This document shows positions 1 through 8,504 of a stretch of DNA of 64,000 nt, in pieces. Position 1 is the stretch's first letter, and every line of letters starts with the position of its first letter. The translations under genes and the position numbers were made by a program. The DNA lies in assembly GCF_014646055.1 (NCBI RefSeq), contig NZ_BMMS01000001.1, forward strand, positions 395,892 through 459,891, read 5' to 3'. The stretch is from Wenjunlia tyrosinilytica (GTDB lineage Bacteria; Actinomycetota; Actinomycetes; Streptomycetales; Streptomycetaceae). The notes beneath the pieces are model-generated. The model made no database searches. It was not told where the DNA came from and worked only from the letters and a program-made list of their open reading frames with translations.

Positions 1-2126
1 ACCCCTCGGGCCTCCCCGGCGGTGCCGCGCATGACCGGGACGCGGGCGGTTGCCGCCGCCCGCGCCACCATGGCGCGCTGGTCCGGCGGGTCGGCCAGGC
101 CGGTGGTCTCGATGGCGCCGACGGTCCGGCCCCGGAGCGCGCCCGGCAGACCCGCGACATGGTCGGCGTGGAAGTGGGTGAGCACCAGCAGGGGGATGCG
201 GGTGACGGCGAGTTCGCGCAGGCATGTGTCGATCGCCTCGGGTGCGGGGCCGGTGTCGACGACCACGGCGGCACCGGCTCCCGCCGCCAGGACCAGGGCA
301 TCTCCCTGGCCGACGTCGCACATCGCCATACGCCAGTGCCGGGGCGGCCAGCCGGTGACGAAGCGGGTCAGCGGTGCGGGGCGCAGGACCGCCATCATCA
401 GGAGGAGGACCAGGATCGCGCACAGCGCCGGTCTGCGCAGGAGCGGCCGGGCGACGATCACGGCGAGGGCGCACATCCCGGCGAGGAGCAGGCCGCCGAG
501 CGGGCCTCCGGGCCAGTTGAGCTGGGCGCCGGGAAGAGCTGCGCCCGTGCGGGCGATGGAGGCGATCCAACCCGCGGGCCAACCTGCCAGTCGGCACAGC
601 GCTTTGGCGATGGGCATCGCCACGGGGGCGGCTGCGAGGGCCGTGAAGCCGAGCACGGTGGCTGGGGCGACGGCCAGTTCGGCGAGCAGATTGCAGGGGA
701 CGGCGACAAGGCTGACGCGGGCGGCCATGACCGCGACGACGGGAGCGCACACGGCCTGGGCCGCCGCTGTGGCGGCGACGACTTCTGCGAGGCGGCCGGG
801 CATTCCGCGGTGCCGCAGGCTCTCGCTCCAGCGTGGGGCGATGACCAGCAGAGCGCCGGTTGCCAGTACGGACAGCAGGAAGCCGTAGGAGCGGGACAGC
901 CAGGGGAAGAACAGCACGAGGAGGAGAACGGCTCCGGCGAGGCCGGGGACGAGGGAGCGACGGCGCCCGGTGCCAATGGCCACCAGGGTGATGAGGCCGC
1001 AGGCGGCGGCGCGCAGGACGCTCGGCTCGGGGCGGCAGAGGATGACAAAGCCGACCGTGAGCAAGCCCCCGAGGAGCGCGGTCAGGCGCAGCGGCAGTCC
1101 GAAGCTCGGGGCGAGACCGCCGCGTTCGGCGCGGATGGCGAGGCCGGGCGGACCGATGAGTACGGAGAGCAGGATCGTCAGGTTCGCTCCGCTCACCGCG
1201 AGGAGATGGCTGAGATCGGTCGAACGGAAGTCCTCGGTGAGCTCGGGCGGGATACGGGAGGTGTCTCCGATGACCAGGCCCGGCAGGAGGGCCCGGGCAT
1301 CGGGAGGCAGCCCGTCGGTGGCCGTGCGAAGCCCGGCACGGAGCCGCCCGGCAGCCCGCTGGACGGCGGTGGGTGCCCCGGTGACGCGTGGCACCCGGCG
1401 GACCCGCAGGACGGCGGCGATGCGGTCCCCGGGCAGGGCGGATGGGGTGAACTCGGCGTCGGCGGTCACTCGCGTCGAAGGCAGCAGGTCCATCCACTGG
1501 GCGGCGCCGGGACCTTGGGCGAGAACGAGGACGGGGGTGCGAACCCTGGTGGACTCGGTGACAGTGGTGACGCGGTCGGCGGTGGCCTCCAGCATGACCA
1601 GGGCGGGCCCCTGAGTCGCCCCCCGCACATGAGGGCGGTGGGTGCGGGGATCACCGCTGACGGTGAACTCCACGGTCGCCCGCCCATGCTCCCGGGCAAG
1701 CGCCGGAATGGGTCCCCGGTAGAGGTCGGCGGCATGGCAGGTGGCGACAAGGGCGGAGGCCGCCGCGCAGAGCAACACCCCAGCCCCCGCGGCCCGGCGT
1801 GCCCCGCGCTGGCGCCCCACGAGGAGAAGGACGGCGAGCACCAGGGCGCCGACGGTGATCGGCAGCACGACGGCCGCCGGAGCCCGGAGCGCGAGAGAGG
1901 CAGCGAGCCACGCGGCGGCCGCCGGGAGAGCCAGTCGAAGGTCGGTCGGACGACTCTCGGGGTCGGGAGCCGCGAGCCCGCGGGCAGGGGTGCCGGGGGT
2001 AGAGGTGCTGGAGGCCACGGCACCACCGCCACCCCCGGAATCGGCGGCCTCGGCGTAGGCTGCGTCGGGGCCAGTGGGGTCGCTGCCCGCAGAACCGGCA
2101 CCACTCACCTCCCTGTCGTGGGTCAT
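1..2126 (-). CDS. comEC: ComEC/Rec2-family DNA-internalisation membrane protein (3' end outside window)
   Basis: Translating the minus strand from the ATG at 2126 gives an uninterrupted frame to the window edge, about 708 residues. The first ~80 residues are Gly/Ala/Ser-rich; hydrophobic segments follow, as expected for the ComEC channel. Near residue 645 (nt 156-182) is the metallo-beta-lactamase motif THFHADHV, preceded by VVVDTGPAPE, typical of the C-terminal nuclease-like domain of ComEC. The ATG overlaps the comEA stop as ATGA, so the two are probably translationally coupled. In transformable bacteria ComEC forms the inner-membrane channel for incoming single-stranded DNA. Streptomycetes are not known to be naturally competent, so the physiological role here is open. 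The last tens of residues lie off the left edge. Confidence 0.88.
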   Translation of the reverse strand, partial: MTHDREVSGAGSAGSDPTGPDAAYAEAADSGGGGGAVASSTSTPGTPARGLAAPDPESRPTDLRLALPAAAAWLAASLALRAPAAVVLPITVGALVLAVLLLVGRQRGARRAAGAGVLLCAAASALVATCHAADLYRGPIPALAREHGRATVEFTVSGDPRTHRPHVRGATQGPALVMLEATADRVTTVTESTRVRTPVLVLAQGPGAAQWMDLLPSTRVTADAEFTPSALPGDRIAAVLRVRRVPRVTGAPTAVQRAAGRLRAGLRTATDGLPPDARALLPGLVIGDTSRIPPELTEDFRSTDLSHLLAVSGANLTILLSVLIGPPGLAIRAERGGLAPSFGLPLRLTALLGGLLTVGFVILCRPEPSVLRAAACGLITLVAIGTGRRRSLVPGLAGAVLLLVLFFPWLSRSYGFLLSVLATGALLVIAPRWSESLRHRGMPGRLAEVVAATAAAQAVCAPVVAVMAARVSLVAVPCNLLAELAVAPATVLGFTALAAAPVAMPIAKALCRLAGWPAGWIASIARTGAALPGAQLNWPGGPLGGLLLAGMCALAVIVARPLLRRPALCAILVLLLMMAVLRPAPLTRFVTGWPPRHWRMAMCDVGQGDALVLAAGAGAAVVVDTGPAPEAIDTCLRELAVTRIPLLVLTHFHADHVAGLPGALRGRTVGAIETTGLADPPDQRAMVARAAATARVPVMRGTAGEARG

Positions 2127-2986
2127 GGCTGCACGAGGGATCGGAGGTCGCTGAAGCGGCGGTTGCCGATGCCGGTTACTTCGCGGAGTTGGTCCACCGA
2201 GGTGAAGCCGCCGTGCTGGGTGCGGTAGTCGATGATGTGCTGGGCGAGGACGGGGCCCACTCCCGGCAGGGTTTCCAGTTGGTCCGCCGTCGCGGAGCTC
2301 AGGCTCACCGGTCCGGCGGTGGAGGCCGGGCCGGGGCTCGGCGGTGCGGCTGCCGGGGCGCCCACCACCACCTGTTCGCCGTCCACCAGGACGCGGGCCA
2401 GGTTGAGGCTGCTGGTGTCGGCTCCCGGCAGTGCTCCCCCGGCCGCACGCAGGGCGTCGCCCACTCGGGATCCGGAAGCCAGCTTCAGGACTCCCGGATC
2501 GTGGACCTTGCCCGCCACATCGACCACGACGGGCTTGTTCACCGGGGTCGCCCCCGGAGCCGGAGCCGGTCGCGGAACTCCCGCTGAAGGCCCGGACACC
2601 GCCGCCGGAACGGAGACACTCCGCGGGCGCCCGCTCCAGAGATGCTGCACGGCGAACACCACCGCCACGATCGCGACCACGGCCAGAACACCCACGGCCT
2701 TCATGTCCAGACCGAAGCGCAGCCGCGCCGCCGACGGCAGCCGTTCCAGGAGGGCCAGGCGCCATCGGGCCCGGCGGCCCAGGCCCAGGCCCGGGGCCGG
2801 GGCCGGGACTGGCGCTGGGGCTGGGAGTGGGAGTGGGGCCCGTGGCCGCCCGGGCGGAGGCGGTTCGGGCTTCCTGGCGTCCCGCGCCGCCTCCTCGATG
2901 CCGTCGTCGAAGAGTGCGCCGGCGCGCTGCCGGACGATGTCCGTGGATTCCCTGTGCCCGGGCCGGGTCGGAGTCGACATACTCAT
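2123..2986 (-). CDS. comEA: ComEA-like helix-hairpin-helix DNA-binding protein
   Basis: This 287-residue protein has a Pro-rich cytoplasmic N-terminus, one membrane segment around residues 95-115 (GVLAVVAIVAVVFAV), and a Pro/Ala linker. A SLBB-type region follows (VVVDVAGKVHDPGVLKL). The C-terminus has a double helix-hairpin-helix (LETLPGVGPVLAQHIIDYR and VTGIGNRRFSDLR). This is the ComEA layout: a membrane-anchored receptor that binds double-stranded DNA outside the cell and passes it to ComEC, which overlaps it directly downstream. A TAGCGT hexamer at 2994-2999 sits 7 nt before the ATG, so the mRNA may be leaderless. Family assignment is firm; a role in DNA uptake is inferred only from the family. 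Confidence 0.92.
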   Translation of the reverse strand: MSMSTPTRPGHRESTDIVRQRAGALFDDGIEEAARDARKPEPPPPGRPRAPLPLPAPAPVPAPAPGLGLGRRARWRLALLERLPSAARLRFGLDMKAVGVLAVVAIVAVVFAVQHLWSGRPRSVSVPAAVSGPSAGVPRPAPAPGATPVNKPVVVDVAGKVHDPGVLKLASGSRVGDALRAAGGALPGADTSSLNLARVLVDGEQVVVGAPAAAPPSPGPASTAGPVSLSSATADQLETLPGVGPVLAQHIIDYRTQHGGFTSVDQLREVTGIGNRRFSDLRSLVQP

Positions 2987-3091
2987 GCCCCGGACGCTAG
3001 GCGAATTCCCCTTCCGCCCTTTTCTCCGGACCGAATCCTGTGGACAGAGCGGCCGTTGTGGAAAACTCCGCCACCCGCAAGAGTGGCCGGA

Positions 3092-3937
3092 TCACCTGGG
3101 AGAGACGACCACACCCAGAAGTCCGGGCCCCGCATGGGCCCCGATCACCGCGCCCACCTCACTCACCTGAAGGTCCACGATCCCGGGAATTCGCCCCCGC
3201 AGGTGCCCGGCCAGCGTCTCGGCCCTTTCCGCCGCGGCGAGATGATGGACCGCCACATCGACGGAGCCCGTCCCCGCCCGTTCCGCCGAGATCTCCTCGA
3301 GGCGGGCGATGGCCCTCGCCGCCGTGCGCACCTTCTCCAGGGGCTGGATCCGTCCGTCCGCGAGGTGCAGCAGGGGCTTGACCGCCAGCGCCGAGCCCAA
3401 AAGCGCCTGCGCGGCACCGATCCGCCCGCCCTTGCGCAGGTAGTCGAGCGTGTCGACGTAGAAGAAGGCGGATGTCTCCCCCGCCCGCTTCTCGGCGGCG
3501 GCCACGACCTCGTCGGCGCTGCCGCCCGACTCGGCGGTCTCCGCCGCCGCCAGGACGGCGTATCCGAGCGCCATGGCCACCATCCGTGTGTCCACCACAC
3601 GCACCGGGACCGGCGCGTCCTCCGCGGCCAGGCAGGCGGAGTCGTAGGTGCCGGAGAGCTCGGCCGACAGATGGAGCGAGACGACCTCGCCGGCACCGGC
3701 CTCGGCGGCCGCCCGGTAGACGGACGCGAACTCCCCCGGATTGGGCCGGGAGGTACTCACCGGCCGACGGCGCTGCAGGGCGTAGGCGACGGAGCGCGCC
3801 GAGACCTCGTTGCCCTCCTCCAGCGCCTCGTCGCCGAGCACCACGGTCAGGGGAACCACCGTGACCCCGTGCCGGTCCAGGGCCTCCTGAGGCAGGTACG
3901 CCGTGGAATCGGTGACGATAGCGACATGGCTGGACAT
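3092..3937 (-). CDS. DegV family (EDD fold) fatty-acid-binding protein
   Basis: The ATG at 3937 gives 281 residues, the usual DegV length. A longer frame continues upstream to 4102, but the family N-terminus is HVAIVTDSTAYLP, which starts here. Other family features are PLTVVLGD, STSRPNPGEF with the Ser/Thr lipid-head contacts, the central YVDTLDYLRKGGRIG stretch, and the C-terminal GAVIGAHAGPGLLG. DegV proteins bind a fatty acid in a buried pocket; in some Gram-positives the relatives FakB1/FakB2 present it to the kinase FakA. No fakA-like gene is adjacent. A TAACCT hexamer at 3945-3950 lies 7 nt before the ATG with no Shine-Dalgarno, suggesting a leaderless transcript. Confidence 0.9.
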   Translation of the reverse strand: MSSHVAIVTDSTAYLPQEALDRHGVTVVPLTVVLGDEALEEGNEVSARSVAYALQRRRPVSTSRPNPGEFASVYRAAAEAGAGEVVSLHLSAELSGTYDSACLAAEDAPVPVRVVDTRMVAMALGYAVLAAAETAESGGSADEVVAAAEKRAGETSAFFYVDTLDYLRKGGRIGAAQALLGSALAVKPLLHLADGRIQPLEKVRTAARAIARLEEISAERAGTGSVDVAVHHLAAAERAETLAGHLRGRIPGIVDLQVSEVGAVIGAHAGPGLLGVVVSPR

Positions 3938-4011
3938 GACCGCGAGGTTACCGGCAGTTCGCCCACGTGGGACAGGCCCGGGCGGCGCTGGAGGACGCGT
4001 CCGGTCAGGCT

Positions 4012-4617
4012 CTAGCCCGCCGGGGGGAACGCCTTGGGCTCGCGCGAGGCGCCGACGGTCGGGGCCGTCCAGTGACGCAGCGCCCCCGCCTCCGTCTCGC
4101 ACTGGCGGCTCAGCTCGGCCAGGTCGTCGTCGGCGAAGCGGCGCGCCCGGTCCTGAGCCGCCCAGCGCAGCGCGTCGGCGGAGTGCGTGATGCGCTCGGC
4201 GCGCTCACGCAGCTCGGGCAGGCGGGCCTGGGCCCTGGGTCTGTCCGGCTCGCGCTCGAGGAGCTTCAGCTCGCCGTCTATCGCGCGGGCGTGCTCCGCG
4301 AGGCGGGTGCACAGGGCGAGCGCCTCGGTGAGGGAGGCGTCCTCGGCCGAGGACGCCTCGAGCATGCGGCGGGTGCTGTCCACGCTGGTGTGCAGCGACA
4401 GGCGCAGCGCGGCGAGCTCGCCCGCCACACCGGGCTGGGTCAGCTTCTTCGCGGTGAGCGTGGCTCTGAGCGTGGTGTCCTCGACCATGCGGCGGGCCTG
4501 CGGGACATGCCGCTCCAGGCCGCGCTGCACGGCCCGCTTGGTCTTGACCACGGCGAGGGCTCCGAGTCCGGCCGTGGCGACGAAGAACAGCGCGACGATG
4601 ACGAGGAGAATTTCCAC
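4012..4617 (-). CDS. Conserved membrane-anchored helical protein, function unknown
   Basis: I chose the GTG at 4617, which has GGAGG 7 nt upstream and puts the membrane helix (EILLVIVALFFVATAGLGAL) at the extreme N-terminus. A longer frame starts at 4689. The product is 201 residues. The rest is charged and probably helical, with many Leu/Ala/Arg/Glu heptad-like stretches (residues ~25-180), ending in a short Pro-rich tail. The shape suggests an N-terminally anchored cytoplasmic coiled-coil protein. It lies between leuS and degV on the same strand, 139 nt from leuS. I do not recognise a named family. Confidence 0.75.
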   Translation of the reverse strand: MEILLVIVALFFVATAGLGALAVVKTKRAVQRGLERHVPQARRMVEDTTLRATLTAKKLTQPGVAGELAALRLSLHTSVDSTRRMLEASSAEDASLTEALALCTRLAEHARAIDGELKLLEREPDRPRAQARLPELRERAERITHSADALRWAAQDRARRFADDDLAELSRQCETEAGALRHWTAPTVGASREPKAFPPAG

Positions 4618-4756
4618 GGGCGCGCCTCCAGCGGCGGATGTGACAGCGGATGTGACAACGACTGTAAGAGCGGGGTCCTCCCTCAACAACGCCTCGGGCG
4701 GGCCCAGGGTTCCTCGAAGAGCCCCGGCCCGCCCGAAAGCGTTACGACCAGGCGTG

Positions 4757-7594
4757 TTACGCCGGGACGATGTTCACCAGCTTCGGGGCCCGGACGACGA
4801 CCTTGCGGATGTCCGCTCCGCCCAGCGCGCTCTGCACGGCGGCGTCGGCCAGCGCCAGCGCCTCCAGCTCGCTGTCGGAGATCGACGGGGGCACCTCCAG
4901 CCGTGCCTTGACCTTGCCCTTGATCTGGACGACGCAGGTGACCGCCTCGTCCTGGACCAGCGCGGGGTCCGCCACCGGGAACGGCTCATGGACCAGCGAG
5001 GTCTCGTGGCCCAGCTTGCGCCACAGCTCCTCGGCGATGTGCGGGGCCAGCGGGGCGACCAGCAGGACCAGCGGCTCGGCCACCGAACGCGGCACGGAAC
5101 CGGCCTTCGTCAGGTGGTTGTTCAGCTCCGTCGCCTTGGCGATGGCGGTGTTGAAGCGCAGCCCCTCCATGTCGGCGCGAACACCGTCGATCGTCTTGTG
5201 CAGGGCGCGCAGTGTGGCCTCGTCCGGCTCGTCGTCGGTGACGACGACCTCGCCGGTGGACTCGTCGACGACGTTGCGCCACAGCCGCTGCAGGAAGCGG
5301 TACGAGCCGATGACGGCGCGGGTGTCCCACGGGCGGGAGACGTCCAGCGGGCCCATCGCCATCTCGTACAGGCGCAGCGTGTCCGCGCCGTACTCGGCGC
5401 AGATCTCGTCGGGTGTGACGGCGTTCTTCAGGGACTTGCCCATCTTGCCCAGCTCGCGCTTGACCTGCTCGCCCTGGTGGAAGAACTTCCCGTCGCGCTC
5501 CTCGACCTCGGCCGCCGGAACGGGGAAGCCGCGGGAGTCGCGGTAGACGTACGCCTGGATCATGCCCTGGTTGAACAGGCGGTGGAACGGCTCCTTGGAG
5601 GAGACGTGCCCCAGATCGAACAGCACCTTGTGCCAAAAGCGCGCGTACAGCAGGTGCAGCACGGCGTGCTCGGCGCCGCCCACGTACAGGTCCACACCGC
5701 CGGAGCCGCCGGGGGCCTTGGGGCCCATCCAGTACTCCTCGACCGCGGGGTCCACCACCTGCTCGGTGTTCTCCGGATCCAGGTAGCGCAGCTCGTACCA
5801 GCACGAACCGGCCCAGTTGGGCATGGTGTTCGTCTCGCGGCGGTACTTCTTCGGGCCGTCGCCCAGGTCCAGGGTGGCCTCGACCCACTCCTCGTTGCGG
5901 GACAGCGGGGTCTCGGGGCTGGTGTCCGCGTCGTCCGGGTCGAAGGTGCGCGGTGAGTAGTCCTCGATCTCGGGCAGCTCGACGGGCAGCATCGAGTCGG
6001 GCAGCGCGTGGGGCACGCCCTCCTCGTCGTAGACGATCGGGAACGGCTCGCCCCAGTACCGCTGGCGGCTGAACAGCCAGTCGCGCAGGCGGTAGTTGAC
6101 CGTGCCCTCGCCGATACCGCGGGCCTCCAGCCACTCGGTGATCCGCTGCTTGGCCTCGCCGACCGCCAGGCCGTTCAGGCTGATCTCGTCATTGGCGGAG
6201 TTGATGGCCGGGCCCTGGCCGGTGAACGCCTCGCCCTCCCAGCCCTCCGGCGGCTCGACGGTGCGGACGATGGGCAGCTCGAAGGCCTCCGCGAACTCCC
6301 AGTCGCGCTCGTCCTGGCCCGGCACCGCCATGATCGCGCCGGTGCCGTAGCCCATCAGCACGTAGTCGGCGATGAAGACGGGGATCCGCTTGCCGGTGAC
6401 GGGGTTGACGGCGTGGGCGCCGGTGAAGACACCGGTCTTGTCCTTGCCCTCGGTCTGCCGCTCGACGTCGGACTTGGACTGCGCCTGCTTGCGGTACGCG
6501 GCCACGGCCTCGGCCGGGGTGGCCGCGCCGCCCGTCCACACGCCGGGGACGCCCTCGGGCCAGGCGTCGGCGACGACGGTGTCGACCAGGCCGTGCTCGG
6601 GCGCCAGCACCATGTAGGTGGCGCCGAACAGGGTGTCCGGCCGGGTGGTGAAGACCGTGATCCTCTCGTCGTGGCCGTCGACGGCGAAGTCGACGCGGGC
6701 GCCCTCGGAGCGGCCGATCCAGTTGCGCTGCTGCAGCTTGATGGCCTCGGGCCAGTCCAGCAGGTCCAGATCCCCCAGCAGGCGGTCCGCGTAGGCGGTG
6801 ATCCGCATCATCCACTGGCGCAGATTGGCACGGAAGACGGGGAAGTTGCCGCGCTCGGAGCGGCCGTCGGCGGTGACCTCCTCGTTGGCCAGCACGGTAC
6901 CCAGGCCCGGGCACCAGTTGACCGGGGCCTGCTTGGCGTAGGCCAGGCGGAAGTCGTCCAGGACGGAGGAGCGCTCGGCCGCCGACAGCCGCGACCAGGG
7001 GCGGCCGTCCGGGGTCTCGCGGGTGCCCGCCGCGAACTGCTCGACCAGTTCGGCGATGGGACGGGCGCGGCCCGCGGACTCGTCGTACCAGGAGTTGAAG
7101 ATCTGCAGGAAGATCCACTGGGTCCACTTGTAGTACCCGGGATCGATGGTGGAGACGGAGCGGCGGCTGTCGTGGCCCAGGCCCAGGCGGCGCAGCTGCT
7201 GGCGCATATTGGCGATGTTCGCCTCGGTGGTCACCCGCGGATGGGTGCCGGTCTGGACGGCGTACTGCTCGGCGGGCAGGCCGAACGCGTCGTAGCCCAG
7301 CGTGTGCAGCACGTTGTGGCCGGTCATCCGCAGGTAGCGGCTGTAGACGTCGGTGGCGATGTAGCCCAGGGGGTGCCCGACGTGCAGACCCGCACCCGAG
7401 GGGTACGGGAACATGTCCATGACGTACGCCTTGGGCCGGTCCGCGGACCCGTCCGGGTCGCCCAGCGGCCCGGTGGGGTTCGGGGCGTGGAATGTGCCCC
7501 TCTTCTCCCACTCGTCCTGCCAGCGGGACTCGATCTCGGCTGCCAGATCGGCCGTGTAGCGGTGCGGCTCAACGGCCGGGGTGGTGTCGCTCAT
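4757..7594 (-). CDS. leuS: Leucyl-tRNA synthetase
   Basis: The 945-residue protein charges tRNA-Leu in the cytoplasm. The class I HIGH signature appears as HVGH at residues 71-74 ([12 protein letters not shown]). The KMSKS loop appears as KMGKS near residue 714 ([16 protein letters not shown]); Gly replacing the first Ser is a modest deviation. The editing domain lies between them ([32 protein letters not shown]). The C-terminal anticodon-binding region ends in [21 protein letters not shown] lies just before the ATG. A leader peptide and an intrinsic terminator lie upstream (7654-7754), pointing to attenuation control by leucine supply. Identity is certain. Confidence 0.98.
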   Translation of the reverse strand: MSDTTPAVEPHRYTADLAAEIESRWQDEWEKRGTFHAPNPTGPLGDPDGSADRPKAYVMDMFPYPSGAGLHVGHPLGYIATDVYSRYLRMTGHNVLHTLGYDAFGLPAEQYAVQTGTHPRVTTEANIANMRQQLRRLGLGHDSRRSVSTIDPGYYKWTQWIFLQIFNSWYDESAGRARPIAELVEQFAAGTRETPDGRPWSRLSAAERSSVLDDFRLAYAKQAPVNWCPGLGTVLANEEVTADGRSERGNFPVFRANLRQWMMRITAYADRLLGDLDLLDWPEAIKLQQRNWIGRSEGARVDFAVDGHDERITVFTTRPDTLFGATYMVLAPEHGLVDTVVADAWPEGVPGVWTGGAATPAEAVAAYRKQAQSKSDVERQTEGKDKTGVFTGAHAVNPVTGKRIPVFIADYVLMGYGTGAIMAVPGQDERDWEFAEAFELPIVRTVEPPEGWEGEAFTGQGPAINSANDEISLNGLAVGEAKQRITEWLEARGIGEGTVNYRLRDWLFSRQRYWGEPFPIVYDEEGVPHALPDSMLPVELPEIEDYSPRTFDPDDADTSPETPLSRNEEWVEATLDLGDGPKKYRRETNTMPNWAGSCWYELRYLDPENTEQVVDPAVEEYWMGPKAPGGSGGVDLYVGGAEHAVLHLLYARFWHKVLFDLGHVSSKEPFHRLFNQGMIQAYVYRDSRGFPVPAAEVEERDGKFFHQGEQVKRELGKMGKSLKNAVTPDEICAEYGADTLRLYEMAMGPLDVSRPWDTRAVIGSYRFLQRLWRNVVDESTGEVVVTDDEPDEATLRALHKTIDGVRADMEGLRFNTAIAKATELNNHLTKAGSVPRSVAEPLVLLVAPLAPHIAEELWRKLGHETSLVHEPFPVADPALVQDEAVTCVVQIKGKVKARLEVPPSISDSELEALALADAAVQSALGGADIRKVVVRAPKLVNIVPA

Positions 7595-7653
7595 CGTCCT
7601 CGGGGCTCCATCGACGTCATGGCGGCCGAATACCGCGTCTGCTGGTGGACCAA

Positions 7654-7680
7654 TAAAAAATCCCCTCGCACAGGAGGGGA
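7654..7680 (-). terminator. Rho-independent terminator (attenuator) in the leuS leader
   Basis: On the minus strand a 7-bp stem TCCCCTC/GAGGGGA (7661-7680) with a 6-nt loop is followed at once by a run of T residues (7654-7660). Textbook U-tract terminators are uncommon in Streptomyces, and this one sits between a leader peptide and leuS rather than after a gene, so it probably acts as an attenuator. Confidence 0.8.
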
Positions 7681-7715
7681 CGCCGCGCCGACTCCGGCCC
7701 GGGGGCCGGTCCTGA

Positions 7716-7754
7716 TCAGCGCGGCCGACTAAGCAGACGGCTCACGGCTCGCAT
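7716..7754 (-). CDS. leuS leader peptide with tandem Leu codons
   Basis: A 12-codon ORF encodes [12 protein letters not shown], with consecutive Leu codons CTG CTT at positions 7-8, ending 36 nt before the attenuator stem. Its ATG lies 7 nt from a TACCCT -10-like hexamer, so translation may be leaderless. The last codons (7718-7725) form one arm of a GCCGCGC/GCGCGGC pairing with 7683-7689, enclosing a CCGGCCC/GGGCCGG hairpin. A ribosome stalled at the Leu codons would cover the upstream arm. The design is that of a leader peptide sensing charged tRNA-Leu. Function is inferred; the sequence elements are directly visible. Confidence 0.6.
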   Translation of the reverse strand: MRAVSRLLSRPR

Positions 7755-7761
7755 AGGGGCC

Positions 7762-7767
7762 AGGGTA
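7762..7767 (-). promoter_or_regulatory. Candidate -10 element for leuS
   Basis: TACCCT on the minus strand, 7 nt upstream of the leader-peptide ATG. No convincing -35 hexamer is visible at 17-18 bp, so this is a candidate only. Confidence 0.4.
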
Positions 7768-7800
7768 CCGCAGCGGCTCAGCGCCCCGCACTCAGCGTCC

Positions 7801-8266
7801 CCACGACGGCACCCTCCGAGGGCAGCCCTCGCGGACACGGGCTCGCCCCGCCCGGCGGATGGCGGCGCGGGTGGCGAAGCCCCCGCAACGAACGGCCAGT
7901 AATAGACGACGGAGCCTTCGACTGCGCCTTCCACAGACACGAGCTGGCCCGGCCAGGCGGATGGGGATGGGGGTGGCGAAGGCCAAGCCGCGCAGAAACA
8001 ACGACGGAGCCTTGGTCTGCGGCCTTCCACGGACACGGGCTCGCCCCGCCCGGCAGACGGGGGGCGCGGGTGGCGAAGCCCCCGCAACGAACGGCCAGTA
8101 ATAGACGACGGAGCCTTGGTCTGCGGCCTTCCACGGACACGGGCTCGCCCGGCCAGGCGGATGGGGGTGCGGGTGGCGAAGCCCCCGCAGCGCGCGGCGA
8201 AGCCGCGCAGAAACGACGAGGGAGCCCTGTCTGCGCTTTCCGCAGACAGGGCTCCCCGCTTCCGAG
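7801..8266. repeat. Degenerate ~100-bp tandem repeat array next to tRNA-Ala copy 1
   Basis: Four imperfect units recognised by GGGTGGCGAAG starts at 7869, 7971, 8068 and 8171 (spacings 102, 97, 103). Units 1 and 3 share the core CCCCCGCAACGAACGGCCAG. Unit 4 has the GCGCGGCGAAGCCGCGC palindrome. The last unit runs directly into the tRNA terminator. The array is homologous to the cleaner one at 11851-12258. The 7755-8266 gap between the leuS leader and the tRNA contains only this; open frames here have repeat-derived, low-complexity translations and are not genes. Confidence 0.85.
8220..8256 (-). terminator. Terminator of tRNA-Ala copy 1
   Basis: A 16-bp perfect stem GGGAGCCCTGTCTGCG / CGCAGACAGGGCTCCC with a 5-nt loop, starting 10 nt after the tRNA 3' end on the minus strand and followed by a weakly T-rich stretch. 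Confidence 0.75.
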
Positions 8267-8339
8267 TGGAGCTAAGGGGATTTGAACCCCTGACCCCTTG
8301 CATGCCATGCAAGTGCTCTACCAGCTGAGCTATAGCCCC
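8267..8339 (-). tRNA. tRNA-Ala(GGC), copy 1
   Basis: 73 nt on the minus strand: acceptor stem GGGGCTA/TAGCTCC, D-arm AGCTCAGCTGGTAGAGC, anticodon stem CTTGC/GCAAG with loop ATGGCAT (anticodon GGC, reading GCC), T-arm AGGGGTTCAAATCCCCT, discriminator A, CCA not encoded. It is identical to the copy at 12259-12331. Confidence 0.97.
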
Positions 8340-8504
8340 GAGTGTTTTCCGCCAGTTCGCCCGGCGGCCCGGCCTACATTACACGGAGCGCGCAGGGTTT
8401 GACCAAACGGTTTGGGCGGCACCCGCTTTAGGACAACTGGCCGGTACTGTCGTCCGTCAACGACCGATTTGACCGCCACATCCCTCTTTATGGAGCCGCG
8501 CACC

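Noticed and set aside
159-2228. 689-codon open frame on the plus strand
   Set aside because: It is the antisense shadow of comEC; its translation is low-complexity Gly/Glu/Arg with no family features.
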